A DNA stretch of 12,073 bases from CAKTOF01 sp964523945 (GTDB lineage: Bacteria; Bacillota; Clostridia; Oscillospirales; Oscillospiraceae). Both the position numbers and the translations under genes were made by a program. The stretch covers positions 1-12,073 of the forward strand of contig CAZGBU010000064.1 of assembly GCA_964523945.1 (NCBI GenBank). The letters are read 5' to 3'. Every line of letters begins with the position of its first letter. Positions within the stretch are counted from its first letter, which is position 1. The notes below the pieces were generated by a model. That model searched no databases. It saw only the letters and a program-made list of their open reading frames with translations, and was not told the DNA's origin. Shown in pieces: positions 1 to 6,178 of this stretch.

Positions 1-6
1 GTTTCT

Positions 7-12
7 ATTATA
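7..12 (-). promoter_or_regulatory. Candidate -10 of a leftward promoter leaving the window
   Basis: Read on the minus strand there is a perfect TATAAT here inside TTATGGTATAATA. The same 13 bases form the -10 region of the thyA promoter at about 3925. A TTGACA lies upstream at 40-45, but the 27-nt gap is too long for a normal sigma-A promoter, so the -35 is unresolved. It would drive a gene to the left of the window, divergent from the EFR1 gene. Confidence 0.35.
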
Positions 13-38
13 CCATAAGGATGGAGTTTTTGGGGCTT

Positions 39-67
39 TTGTCAACAGGTCCCTTTCTGTGCATAAA
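39..67 (+). promoter_or_regulatory. Candidate sigma-A promoter for the EFR1-family gene
   Basis: TTGTCA (39-44) and CATAAA (62-67) are separated by 17 nt, matching the sigma-A consensus at 5/6 and 4/6 positions. A start near 74 would leave a leader of about 150 nt. The leader contains no convincing short ORF. The assignment is inference from spacing and similarity only. Confidence 0.35.
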
Positions 68-160
68 GCAGGAAAACGCCGCTTATCGAACACAACGTTT
101 CATCCGATCCATTGCGGGCCGCAGGCAGACGGGCTATCATATGCAAAAAGGTGTGAAGCC

Positions 161-196
161 GCGGCTGCCGCCTGCTGTGACGGGAGGGCGGCTGCC
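161..196 (+). repeat. 9-bp direct repeat in the EFR1 leader
   Basis: GCGGCTGCC occurs at 161-169 and again at 188-196, just upstream of the ribosome binding site. The two copies are 27 nt apart start to start. It may be chance in GC-rich DNA. I recognise no known riboswitch in this leader. Confidence 0.3.
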
Positions 197-226
197 AGGA
201 GAAGACACCGGCAAGAGGCGTTTTGT

Positions 227-991
227 ATGTTGTTTTATTTTACCGGAACCGGAAACAGCCTATATGCAGCGAGAGAGATTGAGCCGGATCCCATCAGTAT
301 TCCGCAGGCGATTCATGGCGAGCCTCTGTCGTTTACCGCCGATGCCATCGGCATTGTCGCGCCGGTCTATGGACATGAGGTTCCGCCGATGGTGCAGGAC
401 TTCCTGCGCCGGGCTGAATTTCATACCGATTATTTCTATATGGTCCTGACCTATGGCAACCGCCATGGCGGCGCTGCGGAGCTGGCGGAACAGCTGTGCC
501 GCACATGTGGGATCCAGCCCAGTTACATCAATACGCTGCTGATGGTGGACAACTGGCTGCCCGCGTTTGATATGGATGAGCAGCGGGCGATTGACAAGCA
601 GGTCGATTCCCATCTGGCCGAAATCAGAGCGGACATCGCAGCGCGCCGGCATTGGATTGCTCCGGTTACCGATGCAGACCGGGCGGCGCACCAGGAGTTT
701 TTGACCAATATGCAGCGGTTGCCGGCAGATGCCAGGCAGAACCTGATCCGGGTGACCGATCGGTGCGTCGGGTGTGGAATCTGTCAGATGGTCTGCCCCT
801 CTGCTTCAATCCGGGTGGAAAACGGCCGCGCCGTCTACCGGCCGGGCCGCTGTCAGACTTGCCTGGCCTGTATCCATAACTGCCCGGAAAAGGCCATTGC
901 GCTGACTGTGCCGGAGAAAAATCCAAACGCCCGCTATCGCAATGAGCACATTAAGCTCCCTGAACTGGTCAACGCCAACAATCAGGGATGA
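227..991 (+). CDS. EFR1-family flavodoxin-ferredoxin fusion protein
   Basis: A 254-residue cytoplasmic electron-transfer protein. The N-terminus carries a flavodoxin-like FMN phosphate-binding loop, YFTGTGNS at residues 4-11. A flavodoxin-type domain runs to about residue 110, including the APVYGHEVPP segment. The C-terminus is a 2[4Fe-4S] ferredoxin with cysteines C180, C183, C186, C190 and C209, C212, C215, C219 (two CxxCxxCxxxC sets, each ending in CP). This order, and the lack of any catalytic domain, is typical of the EFR1 family in Clostridia. These are presumed redox carriers, but the partner is unknown. The start at 227 is chosen because FYFTGTGNS normally begins the protein and GAGG lies 8 nt upstream; the frame is open to 59, but that extension is low-complexity and has no SD. 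It is monocistronic, converging on the mobB end at a shared hairpin. The family is firm; the electron donor and acceptor are not inferable. Confidence 0.9.
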   Translation: MLFYFTGTGNSLYAAREIEPDPISIPQAIHGEPLSFTADAIGIVAPVYGHEVPPMVQDFLRRAEFHTDYFYMVLTYGNRHGGAAELAEQLCRTCGIQPSYINTLLMVDNWLPAFDMDEQRAIDKQVDSHLAEIRADIAARRHWIAPVTDADRAAHQEFLTNMQRLPADARQNLIRVTDRCVGCGICQMVCPSASIRVENGRAVYRPGRCQTCLACIHNCPEKAIALTVPEKNPNARYRNEHIKLPELVNANNQG

Positions 992-1022
992 TGCACTCCG
1001 GCGATATCCGGGCCATTGATTC

Positions 1023-1057
1023 AAAGCCCCGGGATGGCTTAGCCATCCCGGGGTTTG
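1023..1057. terminator. Bidirectional intrinsic terminator shared by EFR1 gene and mobB
   Basis: CCCCGGGATGGC (1027-1038) and GCCATCCCGGGG (1042-1053) form a perfect 12-bp GC-rich stem with a 3-nt loop. It is flanked by AAA (1023-1025) and TTT (1054-1056), so a short U-tract follows the stem on either strand. It sits between convergent genes. The loop TTA is the complement of the mobB stop codon, so the hairpin also encodes the MobB C-terminus. The U-tracts are short, so termination strength is uncertain. Confidence 0.8.
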
Positions 1058-1542
1058 TTGACTTGATCGATCAGCAGTGCGGCAATGCCGGCTGCATCGT
1101 CCAGCGCGAACTGCGGAACATCCAGTGCAATTGGCTCATCCGTCACCAGGGCCAGCAGCTCGTCCGGGTGGCACAGCAACGGACGCTGTAATGCGGCACG
1201 ATGGATCTCGATCTTGGGATATGCGCTCTTTTTATATCCCTCGACCAGGATGAGATCAACCGGCTGGAGCTTTTTGACGATTGTAGCGATGTCCGGCTCG
1301 TCCGACAGCGTTTCCATCACGGCGAGCTGCCTGCCCGAACAAATCGCGACCGAATCTGCACCGGCGGCCTTCATCCGATAGGAGTCCTTGCCGGGCTTGT
1401 CCACCTCGAAGCCGTGCGCGTCGTGCTTCAGCACAGCCAGACGAAGCCCGCGCGATTTCAGCACGGGGATGAGCTTCACCAAAAACGTGGTTTTCCCGGT
1501 GCCGGACAGGCCGACGATCACAACGATCGGCGCGTCAGTCAT
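1039..1542 (-). CDS. mobB: Molybdopterin-guanine dinucleotide biosynthesis protein MobB
   Basis: A 167-residue P-loop GTP-binding protein. MobB works with MobA in attaching GMP to molybdopterin or in handing over the finished cofactor; its exact role is accessory. The Walker A motif is GLSGTGKTT at residues 11-19. Further family marks are VLKHDAHGF, SYRMKAAGADSVAI, LILVEGYKK and KIEIHR. Length matches stand-alone MobB. The start at 1542 gives MTDAPIVVIVG and overlaps the mobA end by 8 nt, implying translational coupling; the frame is open further upstream inside mobA, but that part is not MobB-like. It is the last gene of the thyA-folA-thioesterase-mobA-mobB operon. Its TAA stop lies in the loop of the terminator hairpin, and the last codons (Pro-Arg-Asp-Gly) form one arm. 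No molybdoenzyme or moa/moe gene is in the window. Confidence 0.92.
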   Translation of the reverse strand: MTDAPIVVIVGLSGTGKTTFLVKLIPVLKSRGLRLAVLKHDAHGFEVDKPGKDSYRMKAAGADSVAICSGRQLAVMETLSDEPDIATIVKKLQPVDLILVEGYKKSAYPKIEIHRAALQRPLLCHPDELLALVTDEPIALDVPQFALDDAAGIAALLIDQVNKPRDG

Positions 1543-2116
1543 CTGCTTCCACCTGCTTTCTGACGGCTTCCCATTCCTCGGGGGTGTTGCAATTGACGAA
1601 CCAGCGCTGCTCGGGTGCATCGAGCATGACGCAGGGGACACGCGCGCACAGCGCGCGCAGCCGGAGAATTCCTTCGTCCAGGCACTGCTGCGCGGCAGTC
1701 AGACAGCTTCGCCGGTAGAGTCCGAACAGCGGCTCCGGCCGCCCTTCCGTCTGAAACAGGCAAAGCGCCGCCGTGCCGATGTGCGCGCGCAGCAGTGCTG
1801 CCGCATCGGCGGAGAGAAACGGCATGTCCGCTGCATAGACCAACGCAAACTCCGTTTCGAGCACGGCCAGGCCGGCACACAGCCCGGCCAGCGGCCCGCA
1901 GCCGGGGACATCGTCGAATACAGCACGGCAGCCGGCCGGAACGGATGCAAAATGATCCGCCCGACCCGCGGCCACCAGCACCGGGCAGCCGAGCGAGCGG
2001 CCAAACGCGCAGGCGCGCTCGAGCATGGTACAGTCGCCGAGTTTCAGTTTTGTCTTGTCGCGCCCCATCCGGCGCGAGCGTCCGCCGGCGAGCACCAACG
2101 CGGTGACATCATCCAT
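1535..2116 (-). CDS. mobA: Molybdenum cofactor guanylyltransferase MobA
   Basis: A 193-residue nucleotidyltransferase that transfers GMP from GTP to molybdopterin, making the dinucleotide form of Moco in the cytoplasm. The signature LAGGRSRRMGRDK lies at residues 9-21. A metal-binding AADMPFL has Asp97. EPLFGLYRR in the middle and WFVNCNTPEE near the end are all expected for MobA. Length is normal. The start at 2116 (MDDVTALVLAGG) overlaps the thioesterase stop by 8 nt; an upstream in-frame start at 2146 would add ten residues absent from the family pattern. MobA and MobB overlap by 8 nt. The related MocA/CoxC enzymes using CTP or other Mo cofactors share this fold, so GTP specificity is inferred from the MobB neighbour and the overall match. 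Confidence 0.93.
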   Translation of the reverse strand: MDDVTALVLAGGRSRRMGRDKTKLKLGDCTMLERACAFGRSLGCPVLVAAGRADHFASVPAGCRAVFDDVPGCGPLAGLCAGLAVLETEFALVYAADMPFLSADAAALLRAHIGTAALCLFQTEGRPEPLFGLYRRSCLTAAQQCLDEGILRLRALCARVPCVMLDAPEQRWFVNCNTPEEWEAVRKQVEADD

Positions 2117-2519
2117 CGTAGGCGGCCTTGATTCTCTCGTATACATCCGGGTGCGTCTGTTCCATGTTGAGCGACTTCAGATCCGGCCCCGTCCAAATAT
2201 GGAACGACGTCCCGGTGCCGACCAGCACACCCTGATCGTAGGTCTCGTAGTGCAGCTCAATTTTTTTTGGTGCATATGACAACATTCGTGTCTGCACAGT
2301 GACATGGCCGGGATAGCGTACGGGCTTCTGATAGGTCAGGTTCAGACTGACCATGGGTGGGTCAATGCCGAACTGGTGCATCTGCTCAAAGGAAAAGCCG
2401 ATCTGCGCAAAAAAGTCCATGCGCGCCATCTCATACCAGACCGGGTAGACGGCATGGTGAACAATGCCCATCATGTCGCAGTCCGGATAGCGGACATCAA
2501 TTTCAATTGTGGTAATCAT
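2109..2519 (-). CDS. Acyl-CoA thioesterase, 4HBT/YbgC-FadM hot-dog family
   Basis: A 136-residue single hot-dog-fold protein. The active-site segment is YPDCDMMGIVHHAVYPVWYEMARMDFF, residues 11-37. Asp15 sits where YbgC-type enzymes carry the catalytic Asp before a Gly-Val-Val/Ile-x-His turn. The remaining segments (VSLNLTYQKPVRYPG, KIELHYETYDQ, GTGTSFHIW) are typical of the fold. Such enzymes hydrolyse acyl-CoA thioesters; the substrate cannot be told from sequence. The ATG at 2519 overlaps the folA TGA by 4 nt (ATGA) and has a strong AGGAGG upstream within folA. An upstream extension in frame would read through folA and is rejected. It stands between folA and mobA in a coupled operon, where a thioesterase has no obvious step. 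Confidence 0.88.
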   Translation of the reverse strand: MITTIEIDVRYPDCDMMGIVHHAVYPVWYEMARMDFFAQIGFSFEQMHQFGIDPPMVSLNLTYQKPVRYPGHVTVQTRMLSYAPKKIELHYETYDQGVLVGTGTSFHIWTGPDLKSLNMEQTHPDVYERIKAAYDG

Positions 2520-3034
2520 GCTCCAACCTCCTGGGAAACGGGCAGCGGGGATGCATTGCAGTAGTCGAGATACTGGAAACGGATGCCGTCCTCCTCCATC
2601 GGCTCCGACTGCCAGCAGACCGACCAGCCCGGCAGCTTGTCCAGATCGGGAAAGAACGCGTCGCACGGGACATCGACGAATGTCCGGGTCAGACGGACCA
2701 GCGAGCAATAGGGGAGAAACTGGCGGTAAATGCTCTCGCCGCCAATGAGCCAGAGCGTGTCGCCGAGCGATGCCGCGCGCGCGAGCGCAGCGTCCTCGCT
2801 GTGGAGAACCTCTGCGCCCTCGACGGAAAATGCAGGGTCGTGCGTCAGGATGAGATTCCGCCGGTTCTTCAGCGGTCGGCCGCCTGGAAAGGTTGCAAGC
2901 GTTTTGCGGCCGAGCAGCACACTGCCGCCGGTGGTCAGCGCCCGGAAGCGCTTCAGATCGGCGTGGATTGAAACGGCCAGCCGCCCGGCGCAGCCGATGC
3001 CCCAGTCCGGCGTGACATTGACGATACAGTTCAT
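2516..3034 (-). CDS. folA: Dihydrofolate reductase
   Basis: A 172-residue DHFR reducing dihydrofolate to tetrahydrofolate with NADPH, which recycles the dihydrofolate made by the adjacent ThyA. Visible motifs are WGIG at residues 11-14, Asp26 in HADLKRF (the catalytic acid position of bacterial DHFR), LLGRKTLATFPGGRPLKNR for cofactor binding, LWLIGGESIY, and DAFFPDLD. The residue before Ala25-Asp26 is His where many relatives have Pro. I chose ATG at 3034 with GAGG 8 nt upstream. A TTG at 3055 would add seven residues and overlap thyA, but gives a worse family N-terminus. It lies 10 nt after thyA and overlaps the thioesterase by 4 nt. Confidence 0.93.
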   Translation of the reverse strand: MNCIVNVTPDWGIGCAGRLAVSIHADLKRFRALTTGGSVLLGRKTLATFPGGRPLKNRRNLILTHDPAFSVEGAEVLHSEDAALARAASLGDTLWLIGGESIYRQFLPYCSLVRLTRTFVDVPCDAFFPDLDKLPGWSVCWQSEPMEEDGIRFQYLDYCNASPLPVSQEVGA

Positions 3035-3044
3035 ATACCAGACC

Positions 3045-3875
3045 TCATTCCGCAACAGGGATACGCACGTCCAGCGGCGTATAGTCGTAGTGGTTCAGCG
3101 TAAAGCTCTCGCGTGTAAATTGATAAAAATCCGTAATGGAGGTGTCCATCACAAATTCCGGCGCTGCCTTCGGCTCATTTTGCAGGATCTGCTCGACGAT
3201 TGGAACATGCCGGTCGTAGATATGCGCGTCGGCGATGACATGTACCAGCTCGCCGGCCTCGAGGCCCGAGACCTGCGCCATCATGTGGACGAGCACTGCA
3301 TACTGCACGACGTTCCAGTTGTTCGCTGTCAGCATGTCCTGTGAGCGCTGGTTGAGGATCGCATTGAGCGTGCGGCCGGAGACGTTGAACGTCATGGAAT
3401 ACGCGCATGGGTAGAGCGCCATCTCATGCAGGTCGGCGAAATTGTACAGATTCGTCAGAATGCGACGCGAAGCGGGGTTGTGCTTCAGGTTGTAGAGCAC
3501 GCGGTCAACCTGGTCGAACATCCCCTCAGGATACTGGTGCTTGACGCCGAGCTGGTAGCCGTAGGCCTTGCCGATCGAGCCGGTCTCATCCGCCCACTGA
3601 TCCCAGATGTGGCCGTTCAAATCGTGAATATTGTTGGACTTTTTCTGCCAGATCCACAGAAGCTCGTCAATGCATGTTTTATAAAACGTGCGCCGGATGG
3701 TCAGGATTGGAAACTCTTCTTTCAGATTGTAGCGGTTGACAATGCCGAATTTTTTTACGGTATGTGCGGGAGTTCCATCCTCCCAACGGGGGCGAACGGA
3801 AAGCGCCGTATCCCAGACGCCGTTTTCCAGGATGTCCTTGCAGTTGGCAATGAAGATCTCGTCTGCTCTGCTCAT
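3045..3875 (-). CDS. thyA: Thymidylate synthase (ThyA class)
   Basis: A 276-residue thymidylate synthase, converting dUMP to dTMP with methylene-tetrahydrofolate and releasing dihydrofolate for FolA. Cys157 in LYPCAYSM is the catalytic nucleophile. R177-S178-Q179-D180 and N188 fit the phosphate- and uracil-binding region, and HIYDRH is the late conserved His-x-Tyr motif. The N-terminal half (PRWEDGTPAHT, ELLWIWQKKSN, HIWDQWADETGSIGKAYGYQLG) resembles, from memory, the phage phi3T/Bacillus subtilis ThyA branch more than the E. coli branch. The start at 3875 is fixed by GGAGGAGG just upstream and the SRADEIF N-terminus; the frame stays open for 141 codons upstream but runs through the promoter. 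It is the first gene of the five-gene operon. Confidence 0.95.
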   Translation of the reverse strand: MSRADEIFIANCKDILENGVWDTALSVRPRWEDGTPAHTVKKFGIVNRYNLKEEFPILTIRRTFYKTCIDELLWIWQKKSNNIHDLNGHIWDQWADETGSIGKAYGYQLGVKHQYPEGMFDQVDRVLYNLKHNPASRRILTNLYNFADLHEMALYPCAYSMTFNVSGRTLNAILNQRSQDMLTANNWNVVQYAVLVHMMAQVSGLEAGELVHVIADAHIYDRHVPIVEQILQNEPKAAPEFVMDTSITDFYQFTRESFTLNHYDYTPLDVRIPVAE

Positions 3876-3924
3876 GCTGATCCTCCTCCGGGCGCGCCGG
3901 CCAAAAATGGTGTGCAACATGCTT

Positions 3925-3953
3925 ATTATACCATAAATTGCGCCCCGTGCCAG
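3925..3953 (-). promoter_or_regulatory. Sigma-A promoter of the thyA operon
   Basis: On the minus strand, CTGGCA (3953-3948) and a perfect TATAAT (3930-3925) are separated by 17 nt, inside the sequence TTATGGTATAATA. A start near 3918 would give a leader of about 40 nt ending in the strong thyA SD. The -35 elements of this promoter and of the helicase promoter lie only 8 nt apart. Confidence 0.7.
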
Positions 3954-3961
3954 TGCAAATG

Positions 3962-3990
3962 TTGCGCGGTGGGGCATAATCTGATAAAAT
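3962..3990 (+). promoter_or_regulatory. Sigma-A promoter of the DEAD-box helicase gene
   Basis: TTGCGC (3962-3967) and TAAAAT (3985-3990) are separated by 17 nt. The predicted leader is about 40 nt. A CATAAT at 3975-3980 lacks a -35 at the right distance. Confidence 0.55.
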
Positions 3991-4038
3991 AATCTACGAA
4001 CTACGGAATCAAATTGACAGGTAAGGACAGAATTGCAA

Positions 4039-5223
4039 ATGGATACGCAAATTACATTTGAGAGCCTCGGATTGTCTGAGAATATGCTGCGCGCGCTGGA
4101 AAAGCGTGGATACGGCTGGCCGACAAAGATCCAGGCCGAGGCCATTCCACCGTTTCTCGCGTGGCGCGACGTGATCGCCAAGGCGCCGACCGGCACAGGC
4201 AAAACGTTTGCATTCGGCATTCCGATGATCGAGCACGTTGATGCGGATTCCGATGCGCTGCAGGGGTTGATCCTGGCGCCGACGCGTGAGCTGGCCATTC
4301 AGATCTGCGACGAGCTGCGCTCGCTTCTGGAGTTCTACCGCGGCATCCGCATTGCCGTCGTCTATGGCGGCGCCAAAATTGAGTCGCAGATCAAACAGCT
4401 CCAGAAAAAGCCGCAGATTGTCGTCGCAACGCCCGGCCGGCTGATGGATCACTACAAGCGCAAAACGCTGCGGCTCGACAAGGTGCAGACCGTCGTGCTC
4501 GATGAAGCCGACCGCATGCTGGATATGGGGTTTTTCCAGGATGTCACCGGAATTTTGGACAAGCTGAAGAACAAAAAGAACATGGGGCTGTTTTCCGCAA
4601 CCATTTCGCAGGAAGTTATGACCGTCTCCTGGATGTACCAGCGCGACGAGGTGGAAATTACCGTACCGTCCGATGTGGAGAACAAGCCGGACATCGCGCA
4701 GTATTCCATCACTGTCTCACAGTTGGCGAAGGAGGAGACGACGCTCCATCTGCTGAAGACGCAGGGGTGGGAGCGCGTGATCATTTTCTGCAATACCAAG
4801 CACATGTGCCAGCGCCTTTCCGACGATCTGCACCGTGCCGGCATCGATGCCGACTGTATCCATGGCGACATCCCGCAGTCCAAGCGGGAAAAGACGATGC
4901 AGACATTCCGCGATGGAAAGCTGACGGTGCTGATTGCGACTGACGTCGCTTCACGCGGCATCGACGTCGATGACGTCGACTGTGTGATCAACTATGACGT
5001 GCCGGAGGAGAATGAGTATTACATCCATCGCATTGGGCGCACGGCTCGCGCCGGGCGAAAGGGCGTGGCGTGGTCAGTGATCGGTTCATTCCCGGAAAAG
5101 GCCAAGCTCGACGAGATTGCAAAGTATTCGCATTACACCGTCAAGCCGATGCACTTTGAGGGCGACCAGCTCGTAGAAGAGGCGGTCAAGGCACCGGCCT
5201 ACCGCAAAAGGCGGCTGAAGTGA
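4039..5223 (+). CDS. DEAD-box ATP-dependent RNA helicase, minimal core
   Basis: A 394-residue RNA helicase with the full DEAD-box set: Q motif with Phe7 and Gln32, Walker A APTGTGKT (49-56), PTRELA (81-86), TPGR (131-134), DEAD (155-158), SAT (186-188), IIFCNT (248-253), ATDVASRGID (300-309), HRIGRTARAG (330-339). It unwinds short RNA duplexes; roles in cold adaptation, ribosome assembly or RNA decay are known for the family. The C-terminus stops some 50 residues after the helicase core with a basic KRRLK tail. It lacks the long RGG-rich tail of CshA and the DbpA RNA-binding domain, so target specificity is unclear. AAGGA lies 11 nt before ATG 4039 and 5 nt before an in-frame TTG at 4033; I prefer the ATG. 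The stop overlaps the next ATG (TGATG). Confidence 0.93.
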   Translation: MDTQITFESLGLSENMLRALEKRGYGWPTKIQAEAIPPFLAWRDVIAKAPTGTGKTFAFGIPMIEHVDADSDALQGLILAPTRELAIQICDELRSLLEFYRGIRIAVVYGGAKIESQIKQLQKKPQIVVATPGRLMDHYKRKTLRLDKVQTVVLDEADRMLDMGFFQDVTGILDKLKNKKNMGLFSATISQEVMTVSWMYQRDEVEITVPSDVENKPDIAQYSITVSQLAKEETTLHLLKTQGWERVIIFCNTKHMCQRLSDDLHRAGIDADCIHGDIPQSKREKTMQTFRDGKLTVLIATDVASRGIDVDDVDCVINYDVPEENEYYIHRIGRTARAGRKGVAWSVIGSFPEKAKLDEIAKYSHYTVKPMHFEGDQLVEEAVKAPAYRKRRLK

Positions 5224-6097
5224 TGACACGGGCGGAGGCGGGGCTGCTGATGCTTTGCTGCCCGCTCGGCGACGAGACAGCCCGCCCGTTGACTTCAGCG
5301 CAGTACCGCGCGCTTGCCGCCCGCATCCGCGAGAGCATACCGCCCGCTGTACCGGACGCGGAACTGACGGAGAATGATCTGCGCCGGCTGGGATGCGATG
5401 CCGATTCCGGCGCGCGCATCGCCGCGCTGCTGCGGCGGGAGGAGCGGCTGCAGGACTATCTGGCAAACGCGCGCCGGCGCGGCATTGCGGTACTCACGCG
5501 GCTTTCGCCGGCCTATCCGCAGCGCCTGCTGCGCTGTTCTGTGTCGGTGAAGCCGGGGTGCTTTCCACCCGCGCGGCCGCACTGGTCGGTTCGCGCGTGC
5601 TTCGGCCGCTGGGGGAGACGTTTGCCCGGCGTGTTGGCGCGCTGGCTGCAAAAGAGGGACTGACGCTCATCTCAGGCGGCGCTGCAGGCGCAGACCGCTG
5701 CGCACAGGATGCATGCCTTGCCGCCGGCGGCCGCGTTGTCTGCGTCACGGCCGATTCACTGCCGGCAGACGGCCGGGCAGGCCCGCTGCCGGCCGGGCTG
5801 CTGCTCGTTTGTGAATCCGGGTGGGAGATCCCATTCTCTGCGCAGCGTGCCCGCTCGCGCAATCGGATCATCCATGCATTGGCCGAGCGCACCTTTGTTG
5901 CGCAGACGGACTGCGGCACCGGCGGTACCTGGCACGGAACCTGCGAGAATCTGCGTGGCGGATGGTCGCCGGTGTTTGTCTGCGACGACGGTACGGATGG
6001 CGCGCGCGATCTATGCGGCCGTGGGGCGACGCCGGTGCGGCTGGATGCGCTGACTTCGCTGTGTGCGCTTTCGCCAAATCAGACCAGCTTGTTTTAG
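5223..6097 (+). pseudogene. dprA: Frameshifted DprA-like DNA-processing protein
   Basis: Two reading frames together make one divergent DprA. The first starts at ATG 5223, coupled to the helicase stop (TGATG), and encodes the N-terminal part through ITVLTRL-like VLTRLSPAYPQRL; it then runs out of frame to a stop at 5663. The second frame picks up at about 5522 with APAALFCVGEAGVL and continues through the Rossmann-like domain (ALVGSR, LTLISGGAAGADRCAQ, SRNRIIHALAERTFVAQ) to TAG at 6097. DprA loads RecA onto incoming single-stranded DNA. The shift is -1 and the usual few residues between YPQRL and APAALF are absent, so a small deletion of 3n+1 nt, rather than one missing base, is likely. No slippery heptamer suits programmed frameshifting. 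Both halves look otherwise conserved, so the break is recent, or an assembly error. Confidence 0.75.
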
Positions 6098-6110
6098 GCA
6101 AAATACCGGA

Positions 6111-6140
6111 TTGACGCAGTGAATGCATCGCCCTTATAAT
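6111..6140 (+). promoter_or_regulatory. Sigma-A promoter for the small uncharacterised gene
   Basis: TTGACG (6111-6116) and a perfect TATAAT (6135-6140) are 18 nt apart, immediately after the dprA remnant. Expected start is near 6147, giving a leader of about 32 nt before the ATG at 6179. It is among the best sigma-A matches in the window. Confidence 0.75.
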
Positions 6141-6178
6141 GATTGCATGCAAATTAATGACGGAAAGGATTGTTGCAT

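Noticed and set aside
74..226. Riboswitch (Moco, THF or other) in the EFR1 leader
   Set aside because: The length would allow one, but no conserved core of a class I know is recognisable; only a 9-bp direct repeat is seen.
1388..2131. Plus-strand open frame of 247 codons over mobA and mobB
   Set aside because: It is opposite two well-identified genes, its product is arginine-rich low-complexity sequence, and it has no family motif.
3035..3055. TTG start at 3055 for folA
   Set aside because: It overlaps thyA and adds residues not in the family; ATG 3034 has a well-placed GAGG.
4014..4019. TTGACA just before the helicase start as a promoter -35
   Set aside because: A -10 17 nt downstream would fall at the start codon, and none is present.
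5223..6097. Programmed -1 frameshift in dprA
   Set aside because: No slippery heptamer or suitable downstream structure is evident, and several conserved residues are missing at the junction, which recoding would not explain.
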